Assembly (NCBI GenBank): GCA_037893245.1
Contig: JBAIAA010000748.1
Span: forward strand, 248,001-312,000
Origin: Crossaster papposus
Lineage: Eukaryota; Echinodermata; Asteroidea; Velatida; Solasteridae
Length of the DNA stretch: 64,000 bases
Reading direction: 5' to 3'
Shown: in pieces, positions 1 to 9,950 of the stretch
Numbering within the stretch: position 1 is the stretch's first letter
Layout: each line of letters begins with the position of its first letter
Position numbers and translations under genes: made by a program
Notes under the pieces: generated by a model
What the model was told of the DNA's origin: nothing
Seen by the model: only the letters and a program-made list of their open reading frames with translations
Databases searched by the model: none

Positions 1-199
1 CTAAGGCGATATTTCCTATACACTTTACACGTGAATCCCATTCGTTTCTACACAAAATCACTACTCACGAAGACGGCCCCTTTAAGTACGAAGGACGGCA
101 TGGGCCGGGTAGGGACTGGGGTAGGGGGGTAGCGGGAGACCCCAGGGTCAGCCAACAAGTTAGCTTGGGGTGGCCCATGCCGTTTGAGTATTTTTAATT
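1..199 (+). repeat. Partial A monomer at left window edge
   Basis: This is an A-type monomer lacking its first nine bases because the window begins inside it. It shows the A-specific CACGTG, the 13-bp gap, the 'acaaaatcac' segment and 'tacgaagg'. It is followed in phase by B at 200. Confidence 0.95.
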
Positions 200-420
200 T
201 TGAGTTTTCTAAGCCGATATTCCCTATGGGATTTACGCGTGAAGTTGGTTACTTATTCCCATTCGTTTCTACACGAAATTCCCGCCAACGAAGACGGCCC
301 CTTTAAGTACCAAGAACGGCATGGGCCGGGTAGGGACTGGGATAGGGGGGTAGCGGGAGACCCCAGGGTCAGCCAACAAGTTAGCTTGGGGTGGCCCATG
401 CCGTTTGAGTATTTTTAATT
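200..420 (+). repeat. Reference B monomer (221 bp)
   Basis: First complete B monomer. It has C at monomer positions 165 and 178 (window 364 and 377), in 'accccaggg' and 'ccaacaag'. The 5' half contains the palindrome ACGCGT (235-240), the 13-bp stretch absent from A, and the dyad TTCGT-ttctac-ACGAA (262-277). The 3' half contains the inverted-repeat arms at 316-327 and 393-404, the G-run motif at 323-357 and the small palindrome at 359-370. It ends in a T/A-rich tail that joins the next monomer. GC is 112 of 221 bases by hand count. Confidence 0.97.
262..277. repeat. 16-bp dyad TTCGT-6-ACGAA in B and C
   Basis: TTCGT (262-266) and ACGAA (273-277) are perfect inverted arms around 'ttctac'. 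The dyad is present in B and C but broken in A, where the right arm is ACAAA (702-706 in the first A). It resembles a dimeric protein-binding site in form only; no known factor is assigned. Confidence 0.7.
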
Positions 421-543
421 TTGAGTTTTCTAAGCCGATATTCCCTATGGGATTTACGCGTGAAGTTGGTTACTTATTCCCATTCGTTTCTACACGAAAT
501 TCCCGCCAACGAAGACGGCCCCTTTAAGTACCAAGAACGGCAT

Positions 544-578
544 GGGCCGGGTAGGGACTGGGATAGGGGGGTAGCGGG
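544..578 (+). other. Putative G-quadruplex motif (one per monomer)
   Basis: On the + strand, six G-runs of 3, 3, 3, 3, 6 and 3 bases are separated by loops of 2, 2, 3, 3 and 4 bases. This exceeds the usual G3+N1-7 four-run definition of an intramolecular quadruplex. The motif lies inside the spacer of the 12-bp inverted repeat. In A monomers the fourth run is GGGG and the next loop shortens to 'ta'. The motif recurs about 296 times, always on the same strand. Folding in the cell is not shown by sequence. Confidence 0.85.
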
Positions 579-579
579 A

Positions 580-591
580 GACCCGAGGGTC
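580..591. repeat. Small palindrome GACCC-nn-GGGTC
   Basis: GACCC (580-584) and GGGTC (587-591) are complementary arms around two central bases: GA in C monomers, CA in A and B monomers. It lies directly after the G-run motif. The B/C marker base at monomer position 165 is one of the two central bases, so the arms are preserved in all three monomer types. Confidence 0.8.
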
Positions 592-641
592 AGCCAAGAA
601 GTTAGCTTGGGGTGGCCCATGCCGTTTGAGTATTTTTAATT

Positions 642-849
642 TTGAGTTTTCTAAGACGATATTTCCTATACACTTTACACGTGAATCCCATTCGTTTCTA
701 CACAAAATCACTACTCACGAAGACGGCCCCTTTAAGTACGAAGGACGGCATGGGCCGGGTAGGGACTGGGGTAGGGGGGTAGCGGGAGACCCCAGGGTCA
801 GCCAACAAGTTAGCTTGGGGTGGCCCATGCCGTTTGAGTATTTTTAATT
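642..849 (+). repeat. Reference A monomer (208 bp)
   Basis: A is the divergent member of the HOR. Relative to B it lacks 13 bp (the bases between 'gtgaa' and 'tcccattcg') and has about 17 substitutions. Fourteen of these lie in the 5' half: four in the 'cctatacac' region and seven in the 'acaaaatcactactcacg' region. Only three lie in the 3' half. It carries CACGTG (678-683) where B and C carry ACGCGT, and its second dyad arm is ACAAA instead of ACGAA. Its inverted-repeat arms are at 745-756 and 822-833 and its G-run motif at 752-786, where the fourth G-run is four bases long. Confidence 0.97.
678..683. other. CACGTG palindrome specific to A monomers
   Basis: A monomers contain CACGTG where B and C have ACGCGT (235-240 in the first B). 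CACGTG is the core recognised by bHLH-type factors in plants, fungi and animals, but six bases in a satellite are weak evidence for binding. The two hexamers distinguish A from B/C and recur at fixed HOR positions. Confidence 0.6.
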
Positions 850-2149
850 TTGAGTTTTCTAAGCCGATATTCCCTATGGGATTTACGCGTGAAGTTGGTT
901 ACTTATTCCCATTCGTTTCTACACGAAATTCCCGCCAACGAAGACGGCCCCTTTAAGTACCAAGAACGGCATGGGCCGGGTAGGGACTGGGATAGGGGGG
1001 TAGCGGGAGACCCCAGGGTCAGCCAACAAGTTAGCTTGGGGTGGCCCATGCCGTTTGAGTATTTTTAATTTTGAGTTTTCTAAGCCGATATTCCCTATGG
1101 GATTTACGCGTGAAGTTGGTTACTTATTCCCATTCGTTTCTACACGAAATTCCCGCCAACGAAGACGGCCCCTTTAAGTACCAAGAACGGCATGGGCCGG
1201 GTAGGGACTGGGATAGGGGGGTAGCGGGAGACCCGAGGGTCAGCCAAGAAGTTAGCTTGGGGTGGCCCATGCCGTTTGAGTATTTTTAATTTTGAGTTTT
1301 CTAAGACGATATTTCCTATACACTTTACACGTGAATCCCATTCGTTTCTACACAAAATCACTACTCACGAAGACGGCCCCTTTAAGTACGAAGGACGGCA
1401 TGGGCCGGGTAGGGACTGGGGTAGGGGGGTAGCGGGAGACCCCAGGGTCAGCCAACAAGTTAGCTTGGGGTGGCCCATGCCGTTTGAGTATTTTTAATTT
1501 TGAGTTTTCTAAGCCGATATTCCCTATGGGATTTACGCGTGAAGTTGGTTACTTATTCCCATTCGTTTCTACACGAAATTCCCGCCAACGAAGACGGCCC
1601 CTTTAAGTACCAAGAACGGCATGGGCCGGGTAGGGACTGGGATAGGGGGGTAGCGGGAGACCCCAGGGTCAGCCAACAAGTTAGCTTGGGGTGGCCCATG
1701 CCGTTTGAGTATTTTTAATTTTGAGTTTTCTAAGCCGATATTCCCTATGGGATTTACGCGTGAAGTTGGTTACTTATTCCCATTCGTTTCTACACGAAAT
1801 TCCCGCCAACGAAGACGGCCCCTTTAAGTACCAAGAACGGCATGGGCCGGGTAGGGACTGGGATAGGGGGGTAGCGGGAGACCCGAGGGTCAGCCAAGAA
1901 GTTAGCTTGGGGTGGCCCATGCCGTTTGAGTATTTTTAATTTTGAGTTTTCTAAGACGATATTTCCTATACACTTTACACGTGAATCCCATTCGTTTCTA
2001 CACAAAATCACTACTCACGAAGACGGCCCCTTTAAGTACGAAGGACGGCATGGGCCGGGTAGGGACTGGGGTAGGGGGGTAGCGGGAGACCCCAGGGTCA
2101 GCCAACAAGTTAGCTTGGGGTGGCCCATGCCGTTTGAGTATTTTTAATT

Positions 2150-2578
2150 TTGAGTTTTCTAAGCCGATATTCCCTATGGGATTTACGCGTGAAGTTGGTT
2201 ACTTATTCCCATTCGTTTCTACACGAAATTCCCGCCAACGAAGACGGCCCCTTTAAGTACCAAGAACGGCATGGGCCGGGTAGGGACTGGGATAGGGGGG
2301 TAGCGGGAGACCCGAGGGTCAGCCAAGAAGTTAGCTTGGGGTGGCCCATGCCGTTTGAGTATTTTTAATTTTGAGTTTTCTAAGACGATATTTCCTATAC
2401 ACTTTACACGTGAATCCCATTCGTTTCTACACAAAATCACTACTCACGAAGACGGCCCCTTTAAGTACGAAGGACGGCATGGGCCGGGTAGGGACTGGGG
2501 TAGGGGGGTAGCGGGAGACCCCAGGGTCAGCCAACAAGTTAGCTTGGGGTGGCCCATGCCGTTTGAGTATTTTTAATT
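2150..2578 (+). repeat. Dimeric HOR variant C-A (B missing)
   Basis: After the A ending at 2149 comes a 221-bp monomer with both C marker bases (2150-2370), then A (2371-2578), so this unit is 429 bp instead of 650. Because B and C are otherwise identical, the 221-bp monomer could be a true C or a B/C crossover product with a C-type 3' end. It lacks the 'ggccacttt' variant of the later dimers. Confidence 0.93.
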
Positions 2579-5500
2579 TTGAGTTTTCTAAGCCGATATT
2601 CCCTATGGGATTTACGCGTGAAGTTGGTTACTTATTCCCATTCGTTTCTACACGAAATTCCCGCCAACGAAGACGGCCCCTTTAAGTACCAAGAACGGCA
2701 TGGGCCGGGTAGGGACTGGGATAGGGGGGTAGCGGGAGACCCCAGGGTCAGCCAACAAGTTAGCTTGGGGTGGCCCATGCCGTTTGAGTATTTTTAATTT
2801 TGAGTTTTCTAAGCCGATATTCCCTATGGGATTTACGCGTGAAGTTGGTTACTTATTCCCATTCGTTTCTACACGAAATTCCCGCCAACGAAGACGGCCC
2901 CTTTAAGTACCAAGAACGGCATGGGCCGGGTAGGGACTGGGATAGGGGGGTAGCGGGAGACCCGAGGGTCAGCCAAGAAGTTAGCTTGGGGTGGCCCATG
3001 CCGTTTGAGTATTTTTAATTTTGAGTTTTCTAAGACGATATTTCCTATACACTTTACACGTGAATCCCATTCGTTTCTACACAAAATCACTACTCACGAA
3101 GACGGCCCCTTTAAGTACGAAGGACGGCATGGGCCGGGTAGGGACTGGGGTAGGGGGGTAGCGGGAGACCCCAGGGTCAGCCAACAAGTTAGCTTGGGGT
3201 GGCCCATGCCGTTTGAGTATTTTTAATTTTGAGTTTTCTAAGCCGATATTCCCTATGGGATTTACGCGTGAAGTTGGTTACTTATTCCCATTCGTTTCTA
3301 CACGAAATTCCCGCCAACGAAGACGGCCCCTTTAAGTACCAAGAACGGCATGGGCCGGGTAGGGACTGGGATAGGGGGGTAGCGGGAGACCCCAGGGTCA
3401 GCCAACAAGTTAGCTTGGGGTGGCCCATGCCGTTTGAGTATTTTTAATTTTGAGTTTTCTAAGCCGATATTCCCTATGGGATTTACGCGTGAAGTTGGTT
3501 ACTTATTCCCATTCGTTTCTACACGAAATTCCCGCCAACGAAGACGGCCCCTTTAAGTACCAAGAACGGCATGGGCCGGGTAGGGACTGGGATAGGGGGG
3601 TAGCGGGAGACCCGAGGGTCAGCCAAGAAGTTAGCTTGGGGTGGCCCATGCCGTTTGAGTATTTTTAATTTTGAGTTTTCTAAGACGATATTTCCTATAC
3701 ACTTTACACGTGAATCCCATTCGTTTCTACACAAAATCACTACTCACGAAGACGGCCCCTTTAAGTACGAAGGACGGCATGGGCCGGGTAGGGACTGGGG
3801 TAGGGGGGTAGCGGGAGACCCCAGGGTCAGCCAACAAGTTAGCTTGGGGTGGCCCATGCCGTTTGAGTATTTTTAATTTTGAGTTTTCTAAGCCGATATT
3901 CCCTATGGGATTTACGCGTGAAGTTGGTTACTTATTCCCATTCGTTTCTACACGAAATTCCCGCCAACGAAGACGGCCCCTTTAAGTACCAAGAACGGCA
4001 TGGGCCGGGTAGGGACTGGGATAGGGGGGTAGCGGGAGACCCCAGGGTCAGCCAACAAGTTAGCTTGGGGTGGCCCATGCCGTTTGAGTATTTTTAATTT
4101 TGAGTTTTCTAAGCCGATATTCCCTATGGGATTTACGCGTGAAGTTGGTTACTTATTCCCATTCGTTTCTACACGAAATTCCCGCCAACGAAGACGGCCC
4201 CTTTAAGTACCAAGAACGGCATGGGCCGGGTAGGGACTGGGATAGGGGGGTAGCGGGAGACCCGAGGGTCAGCCAAGAAGTTAGCTTGGGGTGGCCCATG
4301 CCGTTTGAGTATTTTTAATTTTGAGTTTTCTAAGACGATATTTCCTATACACTTTACACGTGAATCCCATTCGTTTCTACACAAAATCACTACTCACGAA
4401 GACGGCCCCTTTAAGTACGAAGGACGGCATGGGCCGGGTAGGGACTGGGGTAGGGGGGTAGCGGGAGACCCCAGGGTCAGCCAACAAGTTAGCTTGGGGT
4501 GGCCCATGCCGTTTGAGTATTTTTAATTTTGAGTTTTCTAAGCCGATATTCCCTATGGGATTTACGCGTGAAGTTGGTTACTTATTCCCATTCGTTTCTA
4601 CACGAAATTCCCGCCAACGAAGACGGCCCCTTTAAGTACCAAGAACGGCATGGGCCGGGTAGGGACTGGGATAGGGGGGTAGCGGGAGACCCCAGGGTCA
4701 GCCAACAAGTTAGCTTGGGGTGGCCCATGCCGTTTGAGTATTTTTAATTTTGAGTTTTCTAAGCCGATATTCCCTATGGGATTTACGCGTGAAGTTGGTT
4801 ACTTATTCCCATTCGTTTCTACACGAAATTCCCGCCAACGAAGACGGCCCCTTTAAGTACCAAGAACGGCATGGGCCGGGTAGGGACTGGGATAGGGGGG
4901 TAGCGGGAGATCCGAGGGTCAGCCAAGAAGTTAGCTTGGGGTGGCCCATGCCGTTTGAGTATTTTTAATTTTGAGTTTTCTAAGACGATATTTCCTATAC
5001 ACTTTACACGTGAATCCCATTCGTTTCTACACAAAATCACTACTCACGAAGACGGCCCCTTTAAGTACGAAGGACGGCATGGGCCGGGTAGGGACTGGGG
5101 TAGGGGGGTAGCGGGAGACCCCAGGGTCAGCCAACAAGTTAGCTTGGGGTGGCCCATGCCGTTTGAGTATTTTTAATTTTGAGTTTTCTAAGCCGATATT
5201 CCCTATGGGATTTACGCGTGAAGTTGGTTACTTATTCCCATTCGTTTCTACACGAAATTCCCGCCAACGAAGACGGCCCCTTTAAGTACCAAGAACGGCA
5301 TGGGCCGGGTAGGGACTGGGATAGGGGGGTAGCGGGAGACCCCAGGGTCAGCCAACAAGTTAGCTTGGGGTGGCCCATGCCGTTTGAGTATTTTTAATTT
5401 TGAGTTTTCTAAGCCGATATTCCCTATGGGATTTACGCGTGAAGTTGGTTACTTATTCCCATTCGTTTCTACACGAAATTCCCGCCAACGAAGACGGCCC

Positions 5501-8500
5501 CTTTAAGTACCAAGAACGGCATGGGCCGGGTAGGGACTGGGATAGGGGGGTAGCGGGAGACCCGAGGGTCAGCCAACAAGTTAGCTTGGGGTGGCCCATG
5601 CCGTTTGAGTATTTTTAATTTTGAGTTTTCTAAGACGATATTTCCTATACACTTTACACGTGAATCCCATTCGTTTCTACACAAAATCACTACTCACGAA
5701 GACGGCCCCTTTAAGTACGAAGGACGGCATGGGCCGGGTAGGGACTGGGGTAGGGGGGTAGCGGGAGACCCCAGGGTCAGCCAACAAGTTAGCTTGGGGT
5801 GGCCCATGCCGTTTGAGTATTTTTAATTTTGAGTTTTCTAAGCCGATATTCCCTATGGGATTTACGCGTGAAGTTGGTTACTTATTCCCATTCGTTTCTA
5901 CACGAAATTCCCGCCAACGAAGACGGCCCCTTTAAGTACCAAGAACGGCATGGGTCGGGTAGGGACTGGGATAGGGGGGTAGCGGGAGACCCCAGGGTCA
6001 GCCAACAAGTTAGCTTGGGGTGGCCCATGCCGTTTGAGTATTTTTAATTTTGAGTTTTCTAAGCCGATATTCCCTATGGGATTTACGCGTGAAGTTGGTT
6101 ACTTATTCCCATTCGTTTCTACACGAAATTCCCGCCAACGAAGACGGCCCCTTTAAGTACCAAGAACGGCATGGGCCGGGTAGGGACTGGGATAGGGGGG
6201 TAGCGGGAGACCCGAGGGTCAGCCAAGAAGTTAGCTTGGGGTGGCCCATGCCGTTTGAGTATTTTTAATTTTGAGTTTTCTAAGACGATATTTCCTATAC
6301 ACTTTACACGTGAATCCCATTCGTTTCTACACAAAATCACTACTCACGAAGACGGCCCCTTTAAGTACGAAGGACGGCATGGGCCGGGTAGGGACTGGGG
6401 TAGGGGGGTAGAGGGAGACCCCAGGGTCAGCCAACAAGTTAGCTTGGGGTGGCCCATGCCGTTTGAGTATTTTTAATTTTGAGTTTTCTAAGCCGATATT
6501 CCCTATGGGATTTACGCGTGAAGTTGGTTACTTATTCCCATTCGTTTCTACACGAAATTCCCGCCAACGAAGACGGCCCCTTTAAGTACCAAGAACGGCA
6601 TGGGCCGGGTAGGGACTGGGATAGGGGGGTAGCGGGAGACCCCAGGGTCAGCCAACAAGTTAGCTTGGGGTGGCCCATGCCGTTTGAGTATTTTTAATTT
6701 TGAGTTTTCTAAGCCGATATTCCCTATGGGATTTACGCGTGAAGTTGGTTACTTATTCCCATTCGTTTCTACACGAAATTCCCGCCAACGAAGACGGCCC
6801 CTTTAAGTACCAAGAACGGCATGGGCCGGGTAGGGACTGGGATAGGGGGGTAGCGGGAGACCCGAGGGTCAGCCAAGAAGTTAGCTTGGGGTGGCCCATG
6901 CCGTTTGAGTATTTTTAATTTTGAGTTTTCTAAGACGATATTTCCTATACACTTTACACGTGAATCCCATTCGTTTCTACACAAAATCACTACTCACGAA
7001 GACGGCCCCTTTAAGTACGAAGGACGGCATGGGCCGGGTAGGGACTGGGGTAGGGGGGTAGCGGGAGACCCCAGGGTCAGCCAACAAGTTAGCTTGGGGT
7101 GGCCCATGCCGTTTGAGTATTTTTAATTTTGAGTTTTCTAAGCCGATATTCCCTATGGGATTTACGCGTGAAGTTGGTTACTTATTCCCATTCGTTTCTA
7201 CACGAAATTCCCACCAACGAAGACGGCCCCTTTAAGTACCAAGAACGGCATGGGCCGGGTAGGGACTGGGATAGGGGGGTAGCGGGAGACCCCAGGGTCA
7301 GCCAACAAGTTAGCTTGGGGTGGCCCATGCCGTTTGAGTATTTTTAATTTTGAGTTTTCTAAGCCGATATTCCCTATGGGATTTACGCGTGAAGTTGGTT
7401 ACTTATTCCCATTCGTTTCTACACGAAATTCCCGCCAACGAAGACGGCCCCTTTAAGTACCAAGAACGGCATGGGCCGGGTAGGGACTGGGATAGGGGGG
7501 TAGCGGGAGACCCGAGGGTCAGCCAAGAAGTTAGCTTGGGGTGGCCCATGCCGTTTGAGTATTTTTAATTTTGAGTTTTCTAAGACGATATTTCCTATAC
7601 ACTTTACACGTGAATCCCATTCGTTTCTACACAAAATCACTACTCACGAAGACGGCCCCTTTAAGTACGAAGGACGGCATGGGCCGGGTAGGGACTGGGG
7701 TAGGGGGGTAGCGGGAGACCCCAGGGTCAGCCAACAAGTTAGCTTGGGGTGGCCCATGCCGTTTGAGTATTTTTAATTTTGAGTTTTCTAAGCCGATATT
7801 CCCTATGGGATTTACGCGTGAAGTTGGTTACTTATTCCCATTCGTTTCTACACGAAATTCCCGCCAACGAAGACGGCCCCTTTAAGTACCAAGAACGGCA
7901 TGGGCCGGGTAGGGACTGGGATAGGGGGGTAGCGGGAGACCCCAGGGTCAGCCAACAAGTTAGCTTGGGGTGGCCCATGCCGTTTGAGTATTTTTAATTT
8001 TGAGTTTTCTAAGCCGATATTCCCTATGGGATTTACGCGTGAAGTTGGTTACTTATTCCCATTCGTTTCTACACGAAATTCCCGCCAACGAAGACGGCCC
8101 CTTTAAGTACCAAGAACGGCATGGGCCGGGTAGGGACTGGGATAGGGGGGTAGCGGGAGACCCGAGGGTCAGCCAAGAAGTTAGCTTGGGGTGGCCCATG
8201 CCGTTTGAGTATTTTTAATTTTGAGTTTTCTAAGACGATATTTCCTATACACTTTACACGTGAATCCCATTCGTTTCTACACAAAATCACTACTCACGAA
8301 GACGGCCCCTTTAAGTACGAAGGACGGCATGGGCCGGGTAGGGACTGGGGTAGGGGGGTAGCGGGAGACCCCAGGGTCAGCCAACAAGTTAGCTTGGGGT
8401 GGCCCATGCCGTTTGAGTATTTTTAATTTTGAGTTTTCTAAGCCGATATTCCCTATGGGATTTACGCGTGAAGTTGGTTACTTATTCCCATTCGTTTCTA

Positions 8501-8870
8501 CACGAAATTCCCGCCAACGAAGACGGCCCCTTTAAGTACCAAGAACGGCATGGGCCGGGTAGGGACTGGGATAGGGGGGTAGCGGGAGACCCCAGGGTCA
8601 GCCAACAAGTTAGCTTGGGGTGGCCCATGCCGTTTGAGTATTTTTAATTTTGAGTTTTCTAAGCCGATATTCCCTATGGGATTTACGCGTGAAGTTGGTT
8701 ACTTATTCCCATTCGTTTCTACACGAAATTCCCGCCAACGAAGACGGCCCCTTTAAGTACCAAGAACGGCATGGGCCGGGTAGGGACTGGGATAGGGGGG
8801 TAGCGGGAGATCCGAGGGTCAGCCAAGAAGTTAGCTTGGGGTGGCCCATGCCGTTTGAGTATTTTTAATT
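2579..8870 (+). repeat. Regular block: nine HORs plus B-C
   Basis: Nine 650-bp trimers plus a final B-C, with no indels. Point variants seen: T at 4911 ('agatccgag') in a C; a B/C hybrid at 5400-5620; T at 5955 in B; A at 6412 ('gtagaggga') in A; A at 7213 ('cccaccaac') in B; and T at 8811, repeating the 4911 change 3900 bp (six HORs) later. Confidence 0.94.
5400..5620 (+). repeat. B/C hybrid monomer
   Basis: This monomer in the C position has the C marker G at 5564 but the B marker C at 5577, thirteen bases later. It is either a gene-conversion or crossover product between neighbouring B and C, or a single back-mutation at 5577. Confidence 0.85.
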
Positions 8871-9082
8871 TTGAGTTTTCTAAGACGATATTTCCTATAC
8901 ACTTTACACGTGAATCCCATTCCATTCGTTTCTACACAAAATCACTACTCACGAAGACGGCCCCTTTAAGTACGAAGGACGGCATGGGCCGGGTAGGGAC
9001 TGGGGTAGGGGGGTAGCGGAGACCCCAGGGTCAGCCAACAAGTTAGCTTGGGGTGGCCCATGCCGTTTGAGTATTTTTAATT
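8871..9082 (+). repeat. A monomer with 5-bp duplication (212 bp)
   Basis: An A monomer in which CCATT (8917-8921) is directly repeated at 8922-8926, and one G is lost near 9019 ('gtagcggaga'). The net length is 212 bp. It opens the disturbed stretch. Confidence 0.9.
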
Positions 9083-9302
9083 TTGAGTTTCTAAGCCGAT
9101 ATTCCCTATGGGATTTACGCGTGAAGTTGGTTACTTATTCCCATTCGTTTCTACACGAAATTCCCGCCAACGAAGACGGCCCCTTTAAGTACCAAGAACG
9201 GCATGGGCCGGGTAGGGACTGGGATAGGGGGGTAGCGGGAGACCCCAGGGTCAGCCAACAAGTTAGCTTGGGGTGGCCCATGCCGTTTGAGTATTTTTAA
9301 TT
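9083..9302 (+). repeat. B monomer with one-base deletion (220 bp)
   Basis: A canonical B with its marker bases intact, except that one T is missing from the first T-run ('gagtttctaag' near 9087-9091). Confidence 0.9.
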
Positions 9303-9520
9303 TTGAGTTTTCTAAGCCGATATTCCCTATGGGATTTACGCGTGAAGTTGTTACTTATTCCCATTCGTTTCTACACAAAATCCCTCCAACGAAGACGGCC
9401 CCTTTAAGTACGAAGACGGCATGGGCCGGGTAGGGACTGGGGATAGGGGGTAGCGGGAGACCCGAGGGTCAGCCAAGAAGTTAGCTTGGGGTGGCCCATG
9501 CCGTTTGAGTATTTTTAATT
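9303..9520 (+). repeat. Mosaic monomer X (218 bp)
   Basis: The 5' part is B/C-like and keeps the 13-bp stretch, with one G lost ('gaagttgtta'). The middle reads 'acaaaatccctccaacg', starting like A and continuing with a 'ccctcc' variant not found in canonical monomers. Next comes A-like 'tacgaag', then an irregular G-run ('ggggataggggg'), then C marker bases. It could be a relic of an older monomer lineage, a recombinant of A and C, or a badly resolved consensus. Confidence 0.85.
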
Positions 9521-9730
9521 TTGAGTTTTCTAAGCCGATATTCCTATGACACTTTACGACGTGAATTCCCATTCGTTTCTACACGAAATTCCCTCCAACG
9601 AAGACGGCCCCTTTAAGTACGAAGGACGGCATGGGCCGGGTAGGGACTGGGATAGGGGGGTAGCGGGAGACCCCAGGGTCAGCCAACAAGTTAGCTTGGG
9701 GTGGCCCATGCCGTTTGAGTATTTTTAATT
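9521..9730 (+). repeat. Mosaic monomer Y (210 bp)
   Basis: The 5' part begins B-like ('aagccgatatt') and then follows an A-like short form with extra bases ('tatgacactttacgacg'). The middle is 'acgaaattccctccaacg', sharing the private 'ccctcc' with X. A-like 'tacgaagg', a B-like 'gggatagg' and A/B-type marker bases follow. It is close to A in length and occupies an A position. It is followed by a C (9731-9950, 220 bp, one C lost in 'gggcggg'), so B is skipped here. Confidence 0.85.
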
Positions 9731-9950
9731 TTGAGTTTTCTAAGCCGATATTCCCTATGGGATTTACGCGTGAAGTTGGTTACTTATTCCCATTCGTTTC
9801 TACACGAAATTCCCGCCAACGAAGACGGCCCCTTTAAGTACCAAGAACGGCATGGGCGGGTAGGGACTGGGATAGGGGGGTAGCGGGAGACCCGAGGGTC
9901 AGCCAAGAAGTTAGCTTGGGGTGGCCCATGCCGTTTGAGTATTTTTAATT

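Larger units (their letters stand above)
537..625. repeat. 12-bp perfect inverted repeat enclosing the G-rich core (one per monomer)
   Basis: The left arm ACGGCATGGGCC (537-548) is the exact reverse complement of the right arm GGCCCATGCCGT (614-625), with a 65-nt spacer. The same pair sits at 316-327/393-404 in the first B and 745-756/822-833 in the first A, and recurs in almost every monomer. It could form a cruciform or RNA stem-loop. Arm matching is seen directly; structure formation is inferred. Confidence 0.9.
421..641 (+). repeat. Reference C monomer (221 bp)
   Basis: C is identical to B except for G at monomer positions 165 and 178 (window 585 and 598), giving 'acccgaggg' and 'ccaagaag'. 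The two-base difference recurs in nearly every C in the array, so it is a fixed HOR-position marker rather than noise. The first change falls in the 2-base centre of the small palindrome and leaves its arms intact. B and C are therefore a very young duplication within the HOR. Confidence 0.97.
200..2149 (+). repeat. Regular block: three B-C-A HORs
   Basis: Three 650-bp trimers begin at 200, 850 and 1500. All A, B and C marker bases are canonical and I saw no length variation. Confidence 0.95.

Noticed and set aside
262..277. Canonical CENP-B box at the TTCGT dyad
   Set aside because: The box needs A after TTCG plus four bases and CGGG after two more; neither strand meets this.
544..578. Telomeric repeat
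   Set aside because: 'gggtaggg' resembles telomere units but occurs once per monomer inside a longer G-motif, not as a short tandem array.
580..591. Rho-independent terminator from the palindrome and T tail
   Set aside because: The 5-bp palindrome lies about 40 bases upstream of the T-run and the window is not prokaryotic in character.
678..683. Budding-yeast CDEI centromere element at CACGTG in A
   Set aside because: The required purine at the first base of RTCACRTG is T here, and no AT-rich CDEII or CDEIII follows.
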